The notes: generated by a model from the letters alone, not told the origin. Numbered from the stretch's first letter, positions 36,288 to 45,196 are shown. The stretch is 64,000 nt of DNA from CANKHA01 sp963731585 (GCA_963731585.1 CAVSWC010000003.1:1054001-1118000), one strand, 5' to 3'. Program-made: numbers and translations.

Positions 36288-37577
36288 TCAACGAAATGAA
36301 ACGCGGGCTGCGGTCTCGCTGGACTTCATGCATGCGGCTACCAGCCCAGTCATCGGCCGAATGGCCGCGCTGTTCGGGAACACCTTGCTGGCTAAAATCT
36401 CGTCCGGAATTCGCAAGTGATCCTTCAGGACGCCTTTGAGAACGGCGCGCAGGTCTGTCGTGGGCCTAAGATCCCGGCCGTGGTGCAGCTGCGCCGTCGT
36501 CAATCCCGGCCAGTCGCTGATAACACGGCCGCCACGAACCGCACCGCCAGCCAGCAAGGCAACGGTCGCTGTGCCGTGGTCTGTCCCGGCACTGCCATTA
36601 AGTTGCGCAGTGCGCCCGAATTCGGTGATTACCGCGACGACAGTCTCGCGCCATGCGGTCGCCATTTCGGCTTGGATTGCGGCGACTGCACCATCAAGCG
36701 CTCCGAGCAAGTTGGCTAAGCGGCCGTCGTGGGAGCCCTCGTTAGCGTGGGTGTCCCATCCCTCGAAAGAAATTGCGCCAATCCGCGGGCCGTTCGGCCT
36801 CGCCAGGAACTTTGCGGCGGCCCCTGCCGATTGAGCGAAAAAGGCGCGCACGGCTTCGATACCTCCCCGTCCTTTGGACGCGCCTTTGCTGGTTCGCGTC
36901 GTCGGCTCTGCTCCGACGACCGCGGCGATGCCAATTCGCTCTTCGAGCGCGTGAGCAAGCGCCGGATCGGAGTGACGGTATAGGTCAAGCAGCCGCATGA
37001 GCGTATCGTCGCTGGCCGCCGGCAGCGTCGGCGGCGTCCATGACAGAACCTGTGCCGGACCACGAACGACAAGCGGCGTGGTTGCCCCCACGGCGACCGC
37101 AGATTGGTTCTGGTCTGACACGCGATCCGCCGGCGCAAGTGCGGTCAGCGCGCGGTTGAGCCAGCCGCTCTCGACGTTTCCTGGCTTGGGGAATCCGCTT
37201 TCAAGAACGTCTTGCCCATCGAAATGCGATCGATCCCGGTACGGTGTGGCCGTGGCGTGCAGGATCGTTGCTTGTCCGGCCGTATAAAGCCGGTGAAAAT
37301 TCGGCATTGCCGCGTTGAGAGCAAAGAAGCCATCCAATCGCAATGCCGGGTTTGCCCCGTCGGTGGTCAGCGCCGAATCCCCGCGGAGTTGGACCCAGTT
37401 CGGATCGCCGACGGGGGCTACAGCCGAAAGCCCGTCGAGGGCGCCCCGTAGTATGATCACCAAAAGGCGCGGATCACGACCTTCGGCGAGCGCTGCCTTG
37501 GGAAGATAGGCCCAGGCAAACAGCACGCCGGAGGCCAGCAGGAGTTGGCGCCGGGTGGGAGCATAGAGTTCAGCCAT
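36288..37577 (-). CDS. DUF1501 domain-containing Tat-exported protein
   Basis: A 429-residue exported protein of the DUF1501 family, an alkaline-phosphatase/sulfatase-like fold of unknown activity. The N-terminus TRRQLLLASGVLFAWAYLPK has a twin-arginine signal. Core segments are LLVIILRGALDGLSAVAPVG, DRSHFDGQDVLESG, EGWDTHANEGSHDGRL and TEFGRTAQLNGSAGTDHGTA, all family hallmarks with conserved Asp/His. It follows the DUF1800 gene by 6 bases; the two families are partners in many bacteria. Its place in a glycan island is unexpected. A link to sulfate or phosphate esters is only a fold-based guess. Confidence 0.87.
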   Translation of the reverse strand: MAELYAPTRRQLLLASGVLFAWAYLPKAALAEGRDPRLLVIILRGALDGLSAVAPVGDPNWVQLRGDSALTTDGANPALRLDGFFALNAAMPNFHRLYTAGQATILHATATPYRDRSHFDGQDVLESGFPKPGNVESGWLNRALTALAPADRVSDQNQSAVAVGATTPLVVRGPAQVLSWTPPTLPAASDDTLMRLLDLYRHSDPALAHALEERIGIAAVVGAEPTTRTSKGASKGRGGIEAVRAFFAQSAGAAAKFLARPNGPRIGAISFEGWDTHANEGSHDGRLANLLGALDGAVAAIQAEMATAWRETVVAVITEFGRTAQLNGSAGTDHGTATVALLAGGAVRGGRVISDWPGLTTAQLHHGRDLRPTTDLRAVLKGVLKDHLRIPDEILASKVFPNSAAIRPMTGLVAACMKSSETAARVSFR

Positions 37578-37583
37578 GATCGG

Positions 37584-39056
37584 TCACCTACGCTGGAATT
37601 CGGGAGCCATGAACAGGAGCGTCAACGCTTGCGTCCGGTCTTCGGCGCGCGCAACCGTGCTTTGTGTCTTCTCCGTAGCAAGTGGTCCTAGCGCCTGCTC
37701 GACCAAATCCAAAGGATTCCGCAGCGTCGTGCTCCGTCCGGCCAGATCGGTCGCCACGTCCAGGCGCTCAGCAATGCCATCGACCCAGTCGGAAGTTTGA
37801 TCGGAGAATCCCTTTGGTGAGGGCGGCTGCCACAGCGGCTCACCAAGCATTTCCTGCGCGTTTAAGACCCTTCGGATATCCATGTCACTCGGCTCCGTGG
37901 TCCGCATCGCGGCAATCATCCATTCGCTCGGACGTTTCAACTTGGAGCGAGGCGCGTTCCAGGCCTCATCCGATTGCATCAGCGTCCTGGTAACCTCCTT
38001 CAGGTTTCCACCGGTATCAAGGAAGCGTTTCGCAAGGCGGGCAACCAAGGTCTCCGGAGGGGCATCAGCGACGAAATGCGTAGCCAGCTTGGTGGCGACG
38101 TGACGTGCGGTCGACGGATGCTTGGCGAGATCCTGAAGTACTGCACGGCCCTGCTCCATCCCGGTATCGGGATAGCGCTTGCCCAACACTGTTTGCGGAC
38201 CCGGCTCATGCCGCTGTGCGAAGAATTCGAACTCGCCCCCCTTGGCCCCGTTGTCCGCCGGCACCACGCCCCAACCCGTAATTACTTTGGCGAAATTTGT
38301 CACGTCCGCTTGCGAGTACTCCGTGCGAACACCCAATGTATGCAGTTCCAGGATCTCGCGCGCCAGGTTTTCGTTGAGGCCCCGTTTTCGGTTCGTCCCA
38401 GCGCGGGAGTTGGGGCCAATCGATCGCGTGTTGTCGAGATAAAGCAGCATCGCCGGGTGACTCTCTACCGCCATCAACATGTCGGCAAACCGGCCAAGCA
38501 CGTAGGGGCGAATAGCCTCACGCTCAAATGCTCCGGCACTAGCACGCAATGGTGCGCCTTTAGCCGCGATGCAGAAATGGTTGGACCAGAACCACACCAG
38601 ACGTTCAACCAAGCCGATGTCGGCTGACAGCGCCGCATTGACGCGAGCTTCAGCTTCGGCGAAGTACAATCTTGCGTCCAACGGCGGGCCGATCAGCTTC
38701 GCTGGCGAACCATTCGGTTGCGTGGTCATTCCGGGATCGCTGCCAGACGTGTTCCCCATCGGTTGGGCAGTCGGAGCTGTACCAGATTTGCCGCCTTTTT
38801 GAGACGGTTGTTGTTGTCGAATTCGACTCGGCGGGTTTCGTTCCCTCCGTATCATCCGATCCTGATAGTTCTGGCGTGCTGCAACCGGACTGCTGAGCAA
38901 GCCTGACCCGCCAAGGCGGCCCGCGTCCAAAGACTCCAGTTCAGCCAGCAGCGCACCTCTCGGATCAGATGCAATCAGGGTCATCGAATCGACTTTCGGT
39001 CCGAAGCCGAACCGATGTAGTGCCAGCGCGGCTGTACCGAAACGGTCAACTGACAT
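37584..39056 (-). CDS. DUF1800 domain-containing protein
   Basis: A 490-residue DUF1800 protein, function unknown. Family features: ALALHRFGFGPKVDSM at the N-terminus, LVWFWSNHFCIAAKG, RKRGLNENLAREILELHTLG, and SDEAWNAPRSKLKRPSEWMI near the end. The start at ATG 39056 (MSVDRFGTAALALH) is preferred; the frame is open to a TTG at 39095. A low-complexity region with Gln, Ser and Gly-rich residues lies at 85-130. No signal peptide is evident. It is the upstream member of a pair with DUF1501 and is the last gene before attR. Confidence 0.87.
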   Translation of the reverse strand: MSVDRFGTAALALHRFGFGPKVDSMTLIASDPRGALLAELESLDAGRLGGSGLLSSPVAARQNYQDRMIRRERNPPSRIRQQQPSQKGGKSGTAPTAQPMGNTSGSDPGMTTQPNGSPAKLIGPPLDARLYFAEAEARVNAALSADIGLVERLVWFWSNHFCIAAKGAPLRASAGAFEREAIRPYVLGRFADMLMAVESHPAMLLYLDNTRSIGPNSRAGTNRKRGLNENLAREILELHTLGVRTEYSQADVTNFAKVITGWGVVPADNGAKGGEFEFFAQRHEPGPQTVLGKRYPDTGMEQGRAVLQDLAKHPSTARHVATKLATHFVADAPPETLVARLAKRFLDTGGNLKEVTRTLMQSDEAWNAPRSKLKRPSEWMIAAMRTTEPSDMDIRRVLNAQEMLGEPLWQPPSPKGFSDQTSDWVDGIAERLDVATDLAGRSTTLRNPLDLVEQALGPLATEKTQSTVARAEDRTQALTLLFMAPEFQRR

Positions 39057-39427
39057 GCGCCGGCTCTTCTTGTGTCCGATGTTTAAGGCGCCCAAACCGG
39101 AGAATGTTCCGGATTTTTCCGGCGTTCTCCGCTATTCGTCGGAATTTAGGAAGGCGGCCCTTCCTTCGAAATGCCGACGGACCGAACGCCGGATGAGGCC
39201 TGATGCAAAAAAGTGAAATCGTCAGGGCAGGCAATTTAGCCTCGCGCCACGCCCCGCATCGAGCTTTGCCATAACATACTGCAAGAAAACCTGAAAAAAC
39301 AAGCCGCCGTTCTTGCCCACGTCCTGGACGGGGCTGGCTGTGAGACGGCGTGATCAAGCTTAAACTTGGCGCTTTCGGTGGCGAACGACGCAGTGTTCGT
39401 TATGCAAAGTGAGGGTCCGTCTACGCC
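39057..39427. other. Island right end, no gene seen
   Basis: These 371 bases lie between the DUF1800 start and attR. They should hold the promoter for the DUF1800-DUF1501 pair. A pair of inverted short repeats (gaatgttccgg and ccggcgttctc near 39101-39130) may be a weak hairpin. No integrase remnant or transposase fragment is visible. Confidence 0.4.
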
Positions 39428-39473
39428 TTTCCTAAACCGAAGGTCGCATGTTCGAGTCATGCCGGGACCGCCA
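39428..39473 (+). repeat. attR: 46-base copy of the tRNA-Arg 3' end
   Basis: Exact copy of 19440-19485, from the anticodon loop through CCA. The bases before it do not continue the tRNA, so this is a fragment and not a gene. It marks the right end of the island; chromosome genes resume at once, with the next stop codon (minus strand) at 39476. Confidence 0.92.
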
Positions 39474-39475
39474 TT

Positions 39476-39980
39476 TCACGGGACGAAATTCGACACTTCA
39501 ACATCCATGCTCCAGTCGTCGATGCGAAAGGTGGCGCTGGATGAGCTCACGGCGATCTGTACCGTGACCACAAACTTTCCGGGTCCCGAGACCACACTGA
39601 CCCATTGATAAAAGCGCGCGCCGCTGCCGTCCTTCGCACTGCCGAAATCCCGGGTCCCCGACCCGGTCGGTCTCATATCGCTTGTGCCCACGCGAGCACG
39701 AACTTGACAGTTCGTGGCAGTGAAAGATGAGGCGCAGTCGGTTTCACCGGTAAAAAGGACTTTCACGCAGCGCCTGACATCGTTCCGGAACGGTGACTGT
39801 GACCGAGGCGCCCGGAATCGTGGACAAGGAAGTGGAAGTCGTCGCGGTGGCCACCTCCTCCACAAGCACGGTGCTGTTGATGACTTCGCCGCACTTAATG
39901 GCGACGGGGGTCGCAGCGGCAAAAGTCGGCGCCATAACGAGGAGCGCCAGCAGAGCGAAAATTGTTGTCAGCAAACGCAT
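39476..39980 (-). CDS. Exported hypothetical protein (frameshifted)
   Basis: A small exported protein that I do not recognise. The ATG at 39980 gives the signal MRLLTTIFALLALLVMAPTF followed by a cleavage-like AAA. The mature part runs through IKCGEVINSTVLVEEVATAT to VTVTVPE, then a +1 insertion near 39789 shifts the frame. The corrected sequence continues DVRRCVKVLFTGETDCASS and RARVGTSDMRPTGSGTRDFG, ending MDVEVSNFVP. Cysteines are spaced in pairs and could form disulfides. It lies just outside attR, so it was probably the gene beside tRNA-Arg before the island arrived. Confidence 0.6.
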
Positions 39981-40131
39981 GTTAACCTCCCCGCAGCAGA
40001 GATGGCATGAAACGCCGAAACAGCTTACAACCGGGTGCTATCACGGTCCGTGAGGTCGGTCCTAGTAGCCGCGGCCGCGAGAGTGATCACAAAGGTGGAG
40101 CCGTGCTGCATTCACGGGCTATAAGCTTTCG

Positions 40132-40659
40132 ATGATTTCCCAACGCGCGCGCTATGCCTTCAAGGCGCTGATCGTGCTGGCCCGCGCCGGCAGCGCGGGG
40201 ATGCAGATCCGCGACATCGCGATGCGCGAGCAGATCCCGCGCAAATTCCTTGAACAGATTTTGCTGTCGCTGAAAGCGGGGGGGCTGATCACCAGCCGGC
40301 GAGGGCGCGAAGGCGGTTATGCGCTGTTGAAGGCCGCCGAATCGATTTCGCTCGGCAGCGTCCTGCGCATGATCGACGGGCCGATCGCGCCGCTGCCGTG
40401 TCTGTCGCGCACCGCCTACCGCAAATGCGACGATTGTCCGAGCGAGGAGCTCTGCGCGGTGCGCGCCGGCTTCGCGGAAGCCTATGACGCCTCGCTGCGG
40501 GTGCTGGAGGCTACCACGATCGCACAGGCGATGAAGGCGGCAGACGGCAAGAAGCGACGCACGCCCCCGCGTATCCGTGGCGTAAAACCCTTTCGCTTCA
40601 ACAGGTTGAGCAATTTCACCCACAGGGCGACAAATCTCGCGAACCGGGGCTTGACGTAA
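40132..40659 (+). CDS. Rrf2 family transcriptional regulator
   Basis: A 175-residue Rrf2-type repressor. The winged helix is MISQRARYAFKALIVLARAG then IPRKFLEQILLSLKAGGLI and SRRGREGGYAL. A cysteine cluster CLSRTAYRKCDDCPSEELC could bind an Fe-S cluster, as in IscR/NsrR, although the spacing is longer than in IscR. It stands 48 bases before a sulfate importer on the same strand, so it probably controls sulfur assimilation in the manner of CymR-type members. The extended basic C-terminus after residue 140 has no known role. Confidence 0.87.
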   Translation: MISQRARYAFKALIVLARAGSAGMQIRDIAMREQIPRKFLEQILLSLKAGGLITSRRGREGGYALLKAAESISLGSVLRMIDGPIAPLPCLSRTAYRKCDDCPSEELCAVRAGFAEAYDASLRVLEATTIAQAMKAADGKKRRTPPRIRGVKPFRFNRLSNFTHRATNLANRGLT

Positions 40660-40680
40660 TCTCTACTAATTCCATAGGGT
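40651..40680 (+). promoter_or_regulatory. Candidate promoter/operator for the sulfate importer
   Basis: TTGACG at 40651-40656 and TAGGGT at 40675-40680 are 18 bases apart, overlapping the end of the Rrf2 gene. Between and after them lies ctactaattccatagggtat, an imperfect repeat that could be an Rrf2-type operator. The assignment is by pattern and position only. Confidence 0.4.
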
Positions 40681-40707
40681 ATAGGGAGTTAGCCTGAGGA
40701 GATTCGC

Positions 40708-41737
40708 ATGGCGACCGGCGTCCGCAACCTGACTCATGTTCTGTTTGCTCTTGCTGCCTTCGTGCTCTGCTTTGCGATCACCACGTTCGCGCATGGGCAG
40801 ACCGTGCTGCTCAACGTCTCCTACGATCCGACCCGCGAGCTCTACAAAGATATCAACACCGCCTTCGCTGCCGAATGGAAGGCGCAAAAGGGCGAGGCCG
40901 TCACTATCCGCATGTCGCACGGCGGGTCGGGCGGACAGGCGCGCGCGGTGATCGACGGATTGAATGCCGACGTGGTGACGCTGGCGCTCTCCGGCGATAT
41001 CGATGAGATCGCCAAACGCACCGGAAAAATTCCCCCCGACTGGCAAAGCAAGCTTCCGCACAACAGCGCGCCTTACACCTCGACGATCGTCTTCCTGGTG
41101 CGCGCCGGCAATCCCAAGGGCATCAAGGACTGGGGCGACCTCGCCAAGCCGGGCGTCGCCGTGATCACGCCCAATCCGAAGACCTCGGGCGGCGCGCGCT
41201 GGAACTATCTGGCCGCCTGGGCCTGGGCTGACCGCGCCAACAAAGGCGATACCGCGAAAATTCGCGACTACATCTCGGCTGTGCTCAAGAACGTGCCGGT
41301 GCTCGATACCGGTGCGCGCGGCTCCACCACAACCTTCGCCCAGCGCGGCCTCGGCGACGTGCTGATCGCCTGGGAGAACGAGGCCTTCTTGTCGCTCGAC
41401 GAATTCGGCAAGGACAAGTTCGAGATCGTCACGCCGTCGATCTCGATCCTCGCCGAACCGCCGGTCGCAGTTGTGCGAGGGCAATGCCGGCCCGAAGAAG
41501 ACGCAAGGCGTCGCCGAGGCCTATCTGAAATTCCTCTATACCCCGAAAGGCCAGGCGATCGCCGCCAAGCACCACTACCGGCCGATCAATCCGGAAGCGG
41601 CGAATCCGGAAGACCTCATGCAATTCAAGAAGCTTGATCTCGTCACCATCGACAAGGATTTCGGCGGCTGGGCCAAGGCGCAGCCTGAGCACTTCGGCGA
41701 AAACGGCACCTTCGATCAGCTCTACGGCAAGAAATAA
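40708..41737 (+). CDS. Sulfate ABC transporter substrate-binding protein (frameshifted)
   Basis: The periplasmic sulfate/thiosulfate-binding protein (Sbp/CysP family). The signal peptide spans LFALAAFVLCFAITTFAHGQ. Family motifs are LLNVSYDPTRELYKDINTAF, MSHGGSGGQARAVIDGL, DVVTLALSGDID and TPNPKTSGGARWNYLAAWAW, which line the sulfate site. A +1 insertion near 41475 shifts the frame; after correction GNAGPKKTQGVAEAYLKFLY runs to a normal end at 41737. The ATG has a gaggag site. It is the first gene of the importer operon, followed by two permeases and the ATPase. Confidence 0.94.
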
Positions 41738-41740
41738 CCG

Positions 41741-42589
41741 ATGAGCGTCGGGGGCCGCGTCATCCGCAAGAACCAGAGCGTGATCCCGGGCTTCGGGATC
41801 ACCTTCGGCATCACGGTGACCGCCTTGTCGCTGGTGGTGCTGATCCCGCTCGCCGCGCTCGCCTTCAAGGCGGCCGGTGTGGGACCTGCGGAATTCTGGC
41901 GCATCGCCACCCATCCGCGCACGCTCGCGGCGCTGCGGCTTTCTTTCGGCGCCGCATTCATCGCCGCCGCCATCAACGCCGTTTTCGGATTGCTCGTGGC
42001 CTGGGTGCTGGTGCGTTACCGCTTTCCCGGCAAAGGCATCCTCGATGCCGCGATCGACCTGCCGATCGCGCTGCCCACGGCGGTCGCCGGTATTGCGCTC
42101 GCCGTGATCTACGCGCCGAACGGCATGGTAGGAGCGCTCTTGGCGCCGCTCGGCATCAAGGTCGCCTATACGCCATTCGCCGTGGTGGTGGCGCTTGTTT
42201 TCGTCGGCCTGCCTTTTGTCGTGCGCACCATTCAGCCGGTGCTGGCGGAAAGCGAGAAGGAGATCGAGGAAGCCGCGGCGCTGCTCGGCGCCAGCCGCCT
42301 GCGCACGGTCTTTTCCGTCGTGCTTCCGCTGGTTTCGCCCGCCTTGCTCACCGGCTTTGCGCTCGCCTTCGCGCGCGGCGTTGGCGAGTACGGCTCGGTG
42401 ATCTTTGTGGCGGGCAACCTGCCGTTTGTGTCGGAGATCGCCCCGCTGCTGATCGTGATCCGGCTGGAAGAGTTCGACTATGGCGGCGCCGCGGTGATTG
42501 CGACGGTGATGCTCGCGCTCTCCTTCTTCCTGCTGATGGTGATCGGCGCGTTGCAGACGCGTAACCGCAGGAGGCTCGGCTATGTCTGA
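41741..42589 (+). CDS. cysT: Sulfate ABC transporter permease CysT
   Basis: A 282-residue inner-membrane permease with about six membrane segments. The start MSVGGRVIRKNQSVIPGFGI leads into the first helix. The EAA-type loop is EIEEAAALLGASRLRTVFSV near residue 175, where the CysA ATPase docks. ARGVGEYGSVIFVAGNLPF is the CysT hallmark. It begins 3 bases after the binding-protein stop and overlaps cysW by 8 bases. The gene is intact. Confidence 0.95.
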   Translation: MSVGGRVIRKNQSVIPGFGITFGITVTALSLVVLIPLAALAFKAAGVGPAEFWRIATHPRTLAALRLSFGAAFIAAAINAVFGLLVAWVLVRYRFPGKGILDAAIDLPIALPTAVAGIALAVIYAPNGMVGALLAPLGIKVAYTPFAVVVALVFVGLPFVVRTIQPVLAESEKEIEEAAALLGASRLRTVFSVVLPLVSPALLTGFALAFARGVGEYGSVIFVAGNLPFVSEIAPLLIVIRLEEFDYGGAAVIATVMLALSFFLLMVIGALQTRNRRRLGYV

Positions 42590-43454
42590 CGTCGCCATGC
42601 GCCCCCCGATCCGCCAGGCCCGCGTCAACGACGAGACGCCGCTGGTGCGCTATGCGCTGATCGGCGTCGCCGCGCTGTTCCTGCTGCTGATCCTGTTGCT
42701 GCCGCTGATAGCCGTGTTCGCCGAAGCGTTCCGGCGTGGGATTGGCCCTTACCTGAATGCGCTGACGGACCCTGACACGACCGCCGCGATCAGGCTCACG
42801 CTGCTCGTGGCCTTCATCTCGGTCGCGTTCAATGTTGTCGTCGGTGTCTCGGCGGCCTGGGCCATCGCGAAATTCCATTTCCGCGGCAAGCAGTTTTTGA
42901 TCACCCTGATCAATCTGCCCTTCTCGGTATCGCCGGTGATCTCCGGCCTTGTCTTCATTCTTCTCTTCGGCGCGGGCGGCGTGCTCGGGCCGTGGCTGCA
43001 GGCGCATGACATCGAGATCATCTTCGCGCTGCCCGGTATCGTGCTGGCGACGATCTTCGTGACCTTTCCATTTGTCGCGCAGCAGCTTGTGACGCTGATG
43101 CAGGCGCAGGGAACGCAGGAAGAAGAGAGCGCTTTGTCGCTCGGCGCCTCCGGCTTGCGGACGTTCTTCAGCGTGACGCTGCCGAACATCAAATGGGGCC
43201 TGCTCTATGGCGTGCTGCTCTGCAACGCGCGCGCGATGGGCGAGTTCGGCGCGGTCGCCGTGGTGTCCGGTAAAATCCGCGGCCTGACCAACACCATGCC
43301 GCTGCAAGTGGAGATTCTCTACAACGAATACAATTTCGTCGCCGCCTTTGCGGTGGCGTCGCTGCTCGCGCTGCTGGCCTTGGTCACGCTCGCGCTGAAG
43401 ACTTTCTTCGAATGGCGGTTTGCCGACGCGATCGCGCTTGGCACCAGAAGATAG
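42582..43454 (+). CDS. cysW: Sulfate ABC transporter permease CysW
   Basis: A 290-residue permease pairing with CysT. It has six or so membrane segments; the EAA loop reads EEESALSLGASGLRTFFSVT and CNARAMGEFGAVAVVSGKIR is the CysW signature, followed by LQVEILYNEYNFVAAFAVAS. It overlaps cysT by 8 bases and is 8 bases from cysA, so the importer is one operon. The gene is intact. Confidence 0.95.
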   Translation: MSDVAMRPPIRQARVNDETPLVRYALIGVAALFLLLILLLPLIAVFAEAFRRGIGPYLNALTDPDTTAAIRLTLLVAFISVAFNVVVGVSAAWAIAKFHFRGKQFLITLINLPFSVSPVISGLVFILLFGAGGVLGPWLQAHDIEIIFALPGIVLATIFVTFPFVAQQLVTLMQAQGTQEEESALSLGASGLRTFFSVTLPNIKWGLLYGVLLCNARAMGEFGAVAVVSGKIRGLTNTMPLQVEILYNEYNFVAAFAVASLLALLALVTLALKTFFEWRFADAIALGTRR

Positions 43455-43462
43455 GAAACAAC

Positions 43463-44276
43463 ATGTCGGTCACGGTGACGGTCGAGAACATCGAAAAGGA
43501 ATTCGGGCTCTATCCGGCCCTGCGCGGCGCCTCGCTGAAGGTCGCATGGCGGCGAGCTGATGGCCATCCTCGGTCCTTCCGGCTCCGGCAAGACCACGCT
43601 GCTGCGCGTCGTCGCCGGCCTGGAGCAGCCGCAGGCCGGCCGCGTGATGTTCGACGATCTCGATGCCGCGACGCTGTCGCTGCGCGAGCGCCGCATCGGA
43701 TTCGTGTTCCAGCATTACGCCCTGTTCCGGCACATGACCGTGCTCGACAACGTGGCCTTCGGCTTGCGCGCACAGCCGCGCCGCACGCGGCCCGATCCGG
43801 GCGAAATCAAGCGGCGATCGCTCGAATTGCTCGAGCTCGTGCAGCTTGGCGAATTCGGCAACCGCTATCCCGCGCAGTTGTCCGGCGGCCAGCGCCAGCG
43901 GGTGGCGCTGGCGCGCGCACTCGCCATCAAGCCGCGCGTGCTGTTGCTCGACGAGCCTTTCGGGGCGCTTGACGCCAAGGTCCGCAAGGAGCTGCGCCGT
44001 TGGCTGCGCGCGTTCCATGACCAGACCGGCCACACCACGTTGTTCGTCACCCATGACCAGGATGAAGCCTTTGAACTGGCCGACCGGGTCGCCATCCTCA
44101 ACCAGGGCAGGGTGGAGCAGGTGGGGTCGCCGCGCATGATCCGGCAGGAGCCGGCTTCCGCCTTTGTGGCAAGCTTTGTCGAGGGCACAGAACCTGCCCT
44201 GAAGCCCGTTCAAGCGCTAAAAACCGCGCAAAATCAGCTTTCCTATCCCCGGCACCTATCGTCTCGGGTCGGCTGA
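43463..44276 (+). CDS. cysA: Sulfate ABC transporter ATP-binding protein CysA (frameshifted, short C-terminus)
   Basis: The ATPase of the sulfate importer. ATG 43463 starts MSVTVTVENIEKEFGLYPAL. A +1 insertion near 43548 shifts the frame; corrected, ELMAILGPSGSGKTTLLRVV carries Walker A. The signature is LSGGQRQRVALARALA, Walker B VLLLDEPFGALDAK, and the H-loop FVTHDQDEAFELA. The protein ends about 30 residues after the ATPase core, at HLSSRVG, giving about 270 residues instead of the usual 340-360. The C-terminal regulatory TOBE-like domain is therefore missing, either truly or because of a further undetected lesion. Confidence 0.92.
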
Positions 44277-44398
44277 CCTGCGGGAAGAAACCCGCTAAAT
44301 CCCGCATAGTTTTGGTGAAGACGGCTGCCCTTTATGGCATTGGTTTTGCCATAAATCAGCGCTAAGCCGCCTACCCACCCCATCAGCCCGGTTGGACC

Positions 44399-45196
44399 AT
44401 GAACGACGCCGCCAGGAATGAACTTGCTTCGCGCTTCGGCGACATCGCCTCGCAGGCCGGCAAGATCATCATGGCGATCTATTCGCCGACGCTGAATGTC
44501 ACCGCCAAAGCCGACGGGTCGCCGGTGAGCGAGGCCGATGCTGCCGCCGAGCGGGTGATCCTGGATCGGCTGAAAGAAGTCATTCCCGGGGTGCCGATCG
44601 TGGCCGAGGAATCTTTCGATGCCAAGACCAACGGGTCCGCGCCTGCGCGTTTCATTCTGGTCGATCCGCTCGACGGCACGCGTGAATTCATCACCGGCAG
44701 TCACGAGTTCACCGTCAACATCGCGCTGGTCGAGAACGGCAAGCCGGTGGTCGGCTGCGTCTATGCTCCCGCGCTGAACCAGATGTACATCGCCGGCGCC
44801 GGCGCCTGGCGCGCCGAGGTCCGTCCGGGCGAGGCGGTCCCGAAACTGGATGCCATGCAAAAGCTCACGACCGAGCCTTATCCGGCGGATGGCCTGCGCG
44901 CGATGGCGAGCCGCTCGCATCTGGATCCGGAAACCGAGGCGCTGTTGAAAAGGCTGCAAGTGGGAAGCTGGAAGTCTGCCGGCTCCTCGCTAAAATTTTG
45001 CATGATTGCCCAGGGCGACGGTGACATTTACCCCCGTCTCGCGCCCACCATGGAATGGGATACCGCGGCCGGACATGCGGTGTTGACGGCGGCGGGAGGA
45101 TGCGTAAACGGTAGGGATGGATCTCCCTTTCATTATGGAAAAACAGGCTATCGCAACGACGGTTTTGTTGCCTGGGGCCGTGAGCCTCTGCCGTGA
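44399..45196 (+). CDS. cysQ: 3'(2'),5'-bisphosphate nucleotidase (CysQ-like)
   Basis: A 265-residue Mg2+-dependent phosphatase of the inositol monophosphatase superfamily, CysQ type, which converts PAP to AMP, removing the product of PAPS-using enzymes. Metal-site motifs are IVAEESFD, ILVDPLDGTREFITGSHEFT and the later APTMEWDTAAGHAVLTAAGG. CysQ is favoured over plain inositol phosphatases because cysD starts within its stop codon (GTGA overlap at 45193). It would be needed by both sulfate reduction and the nearby island sulfotransferases. The gene is intact, unlike its two downstream partners. Confidence 0.9.
   Translation: MNDAARNELASRFGDIASQAGKIIMAIYSPTLNVTAKADGSPVSEADAAAERVILDRLKEVIPGVPIVAEESFDAKTNGSAPARFILVDPLDGTREFITGSHEFTVNIALVENGKPVVGCVYAPALNQMYIAGAGAWRAEVRPGEAVPKLDAMQKLTTEPYPADGLRAMASRSHLDPETEALLKRLQVGSWKSAGSSLKFCMIAQGDGDIYPRLAPTMEWDTAAGHAVLTAAGGCVNGRDGSPFHYGKTGYRNDGFVAWGREPLP

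Larger units (their letters stand above)
19440..39473. mobile_element. Genomic island in tRNA-Arg carrying a glycan sulfation/methylation cluster
   Basis: About 20 kb lies between two exact 46-base direct repeats, one being the 3' end of an intact tRNA gene. The interior differs from both flanks: it is visibly more AT-rich in many genes and holds surface-glycan genes, duplicated and decayed segments and a broken ribbon-helix-helix gene. It lacks the +1 frame breaks that pepper the flanks. No integrase, relaxase or transposase was recognised, so it looks immobile now or was always moved in trans. Boundaries come directly from sequence; the origin is inference. Confidence 0.85.

Noticed and set aside
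39236..39460. Minus-strand frame starting MTRTCDLRFRK
   Set aside because: This is the well-known artefact of translating the tRNA sequence backwards; it spans attR. A similar frame occurs at the tRNA itself.
39428..39473. Second tRNA-Arg gene
   Set aside because: Only the 3' 46 bases are present; there is no acceptor 5' strand or D-arm.
41429..42628. Minus-strand 399-residue frame opposite cysT, very rich in Arg, Glu, His and Asp
   Set aside because: It is antisense to a clear membrane permease; the charged composition is what hydrophobic codons give on the other strand.
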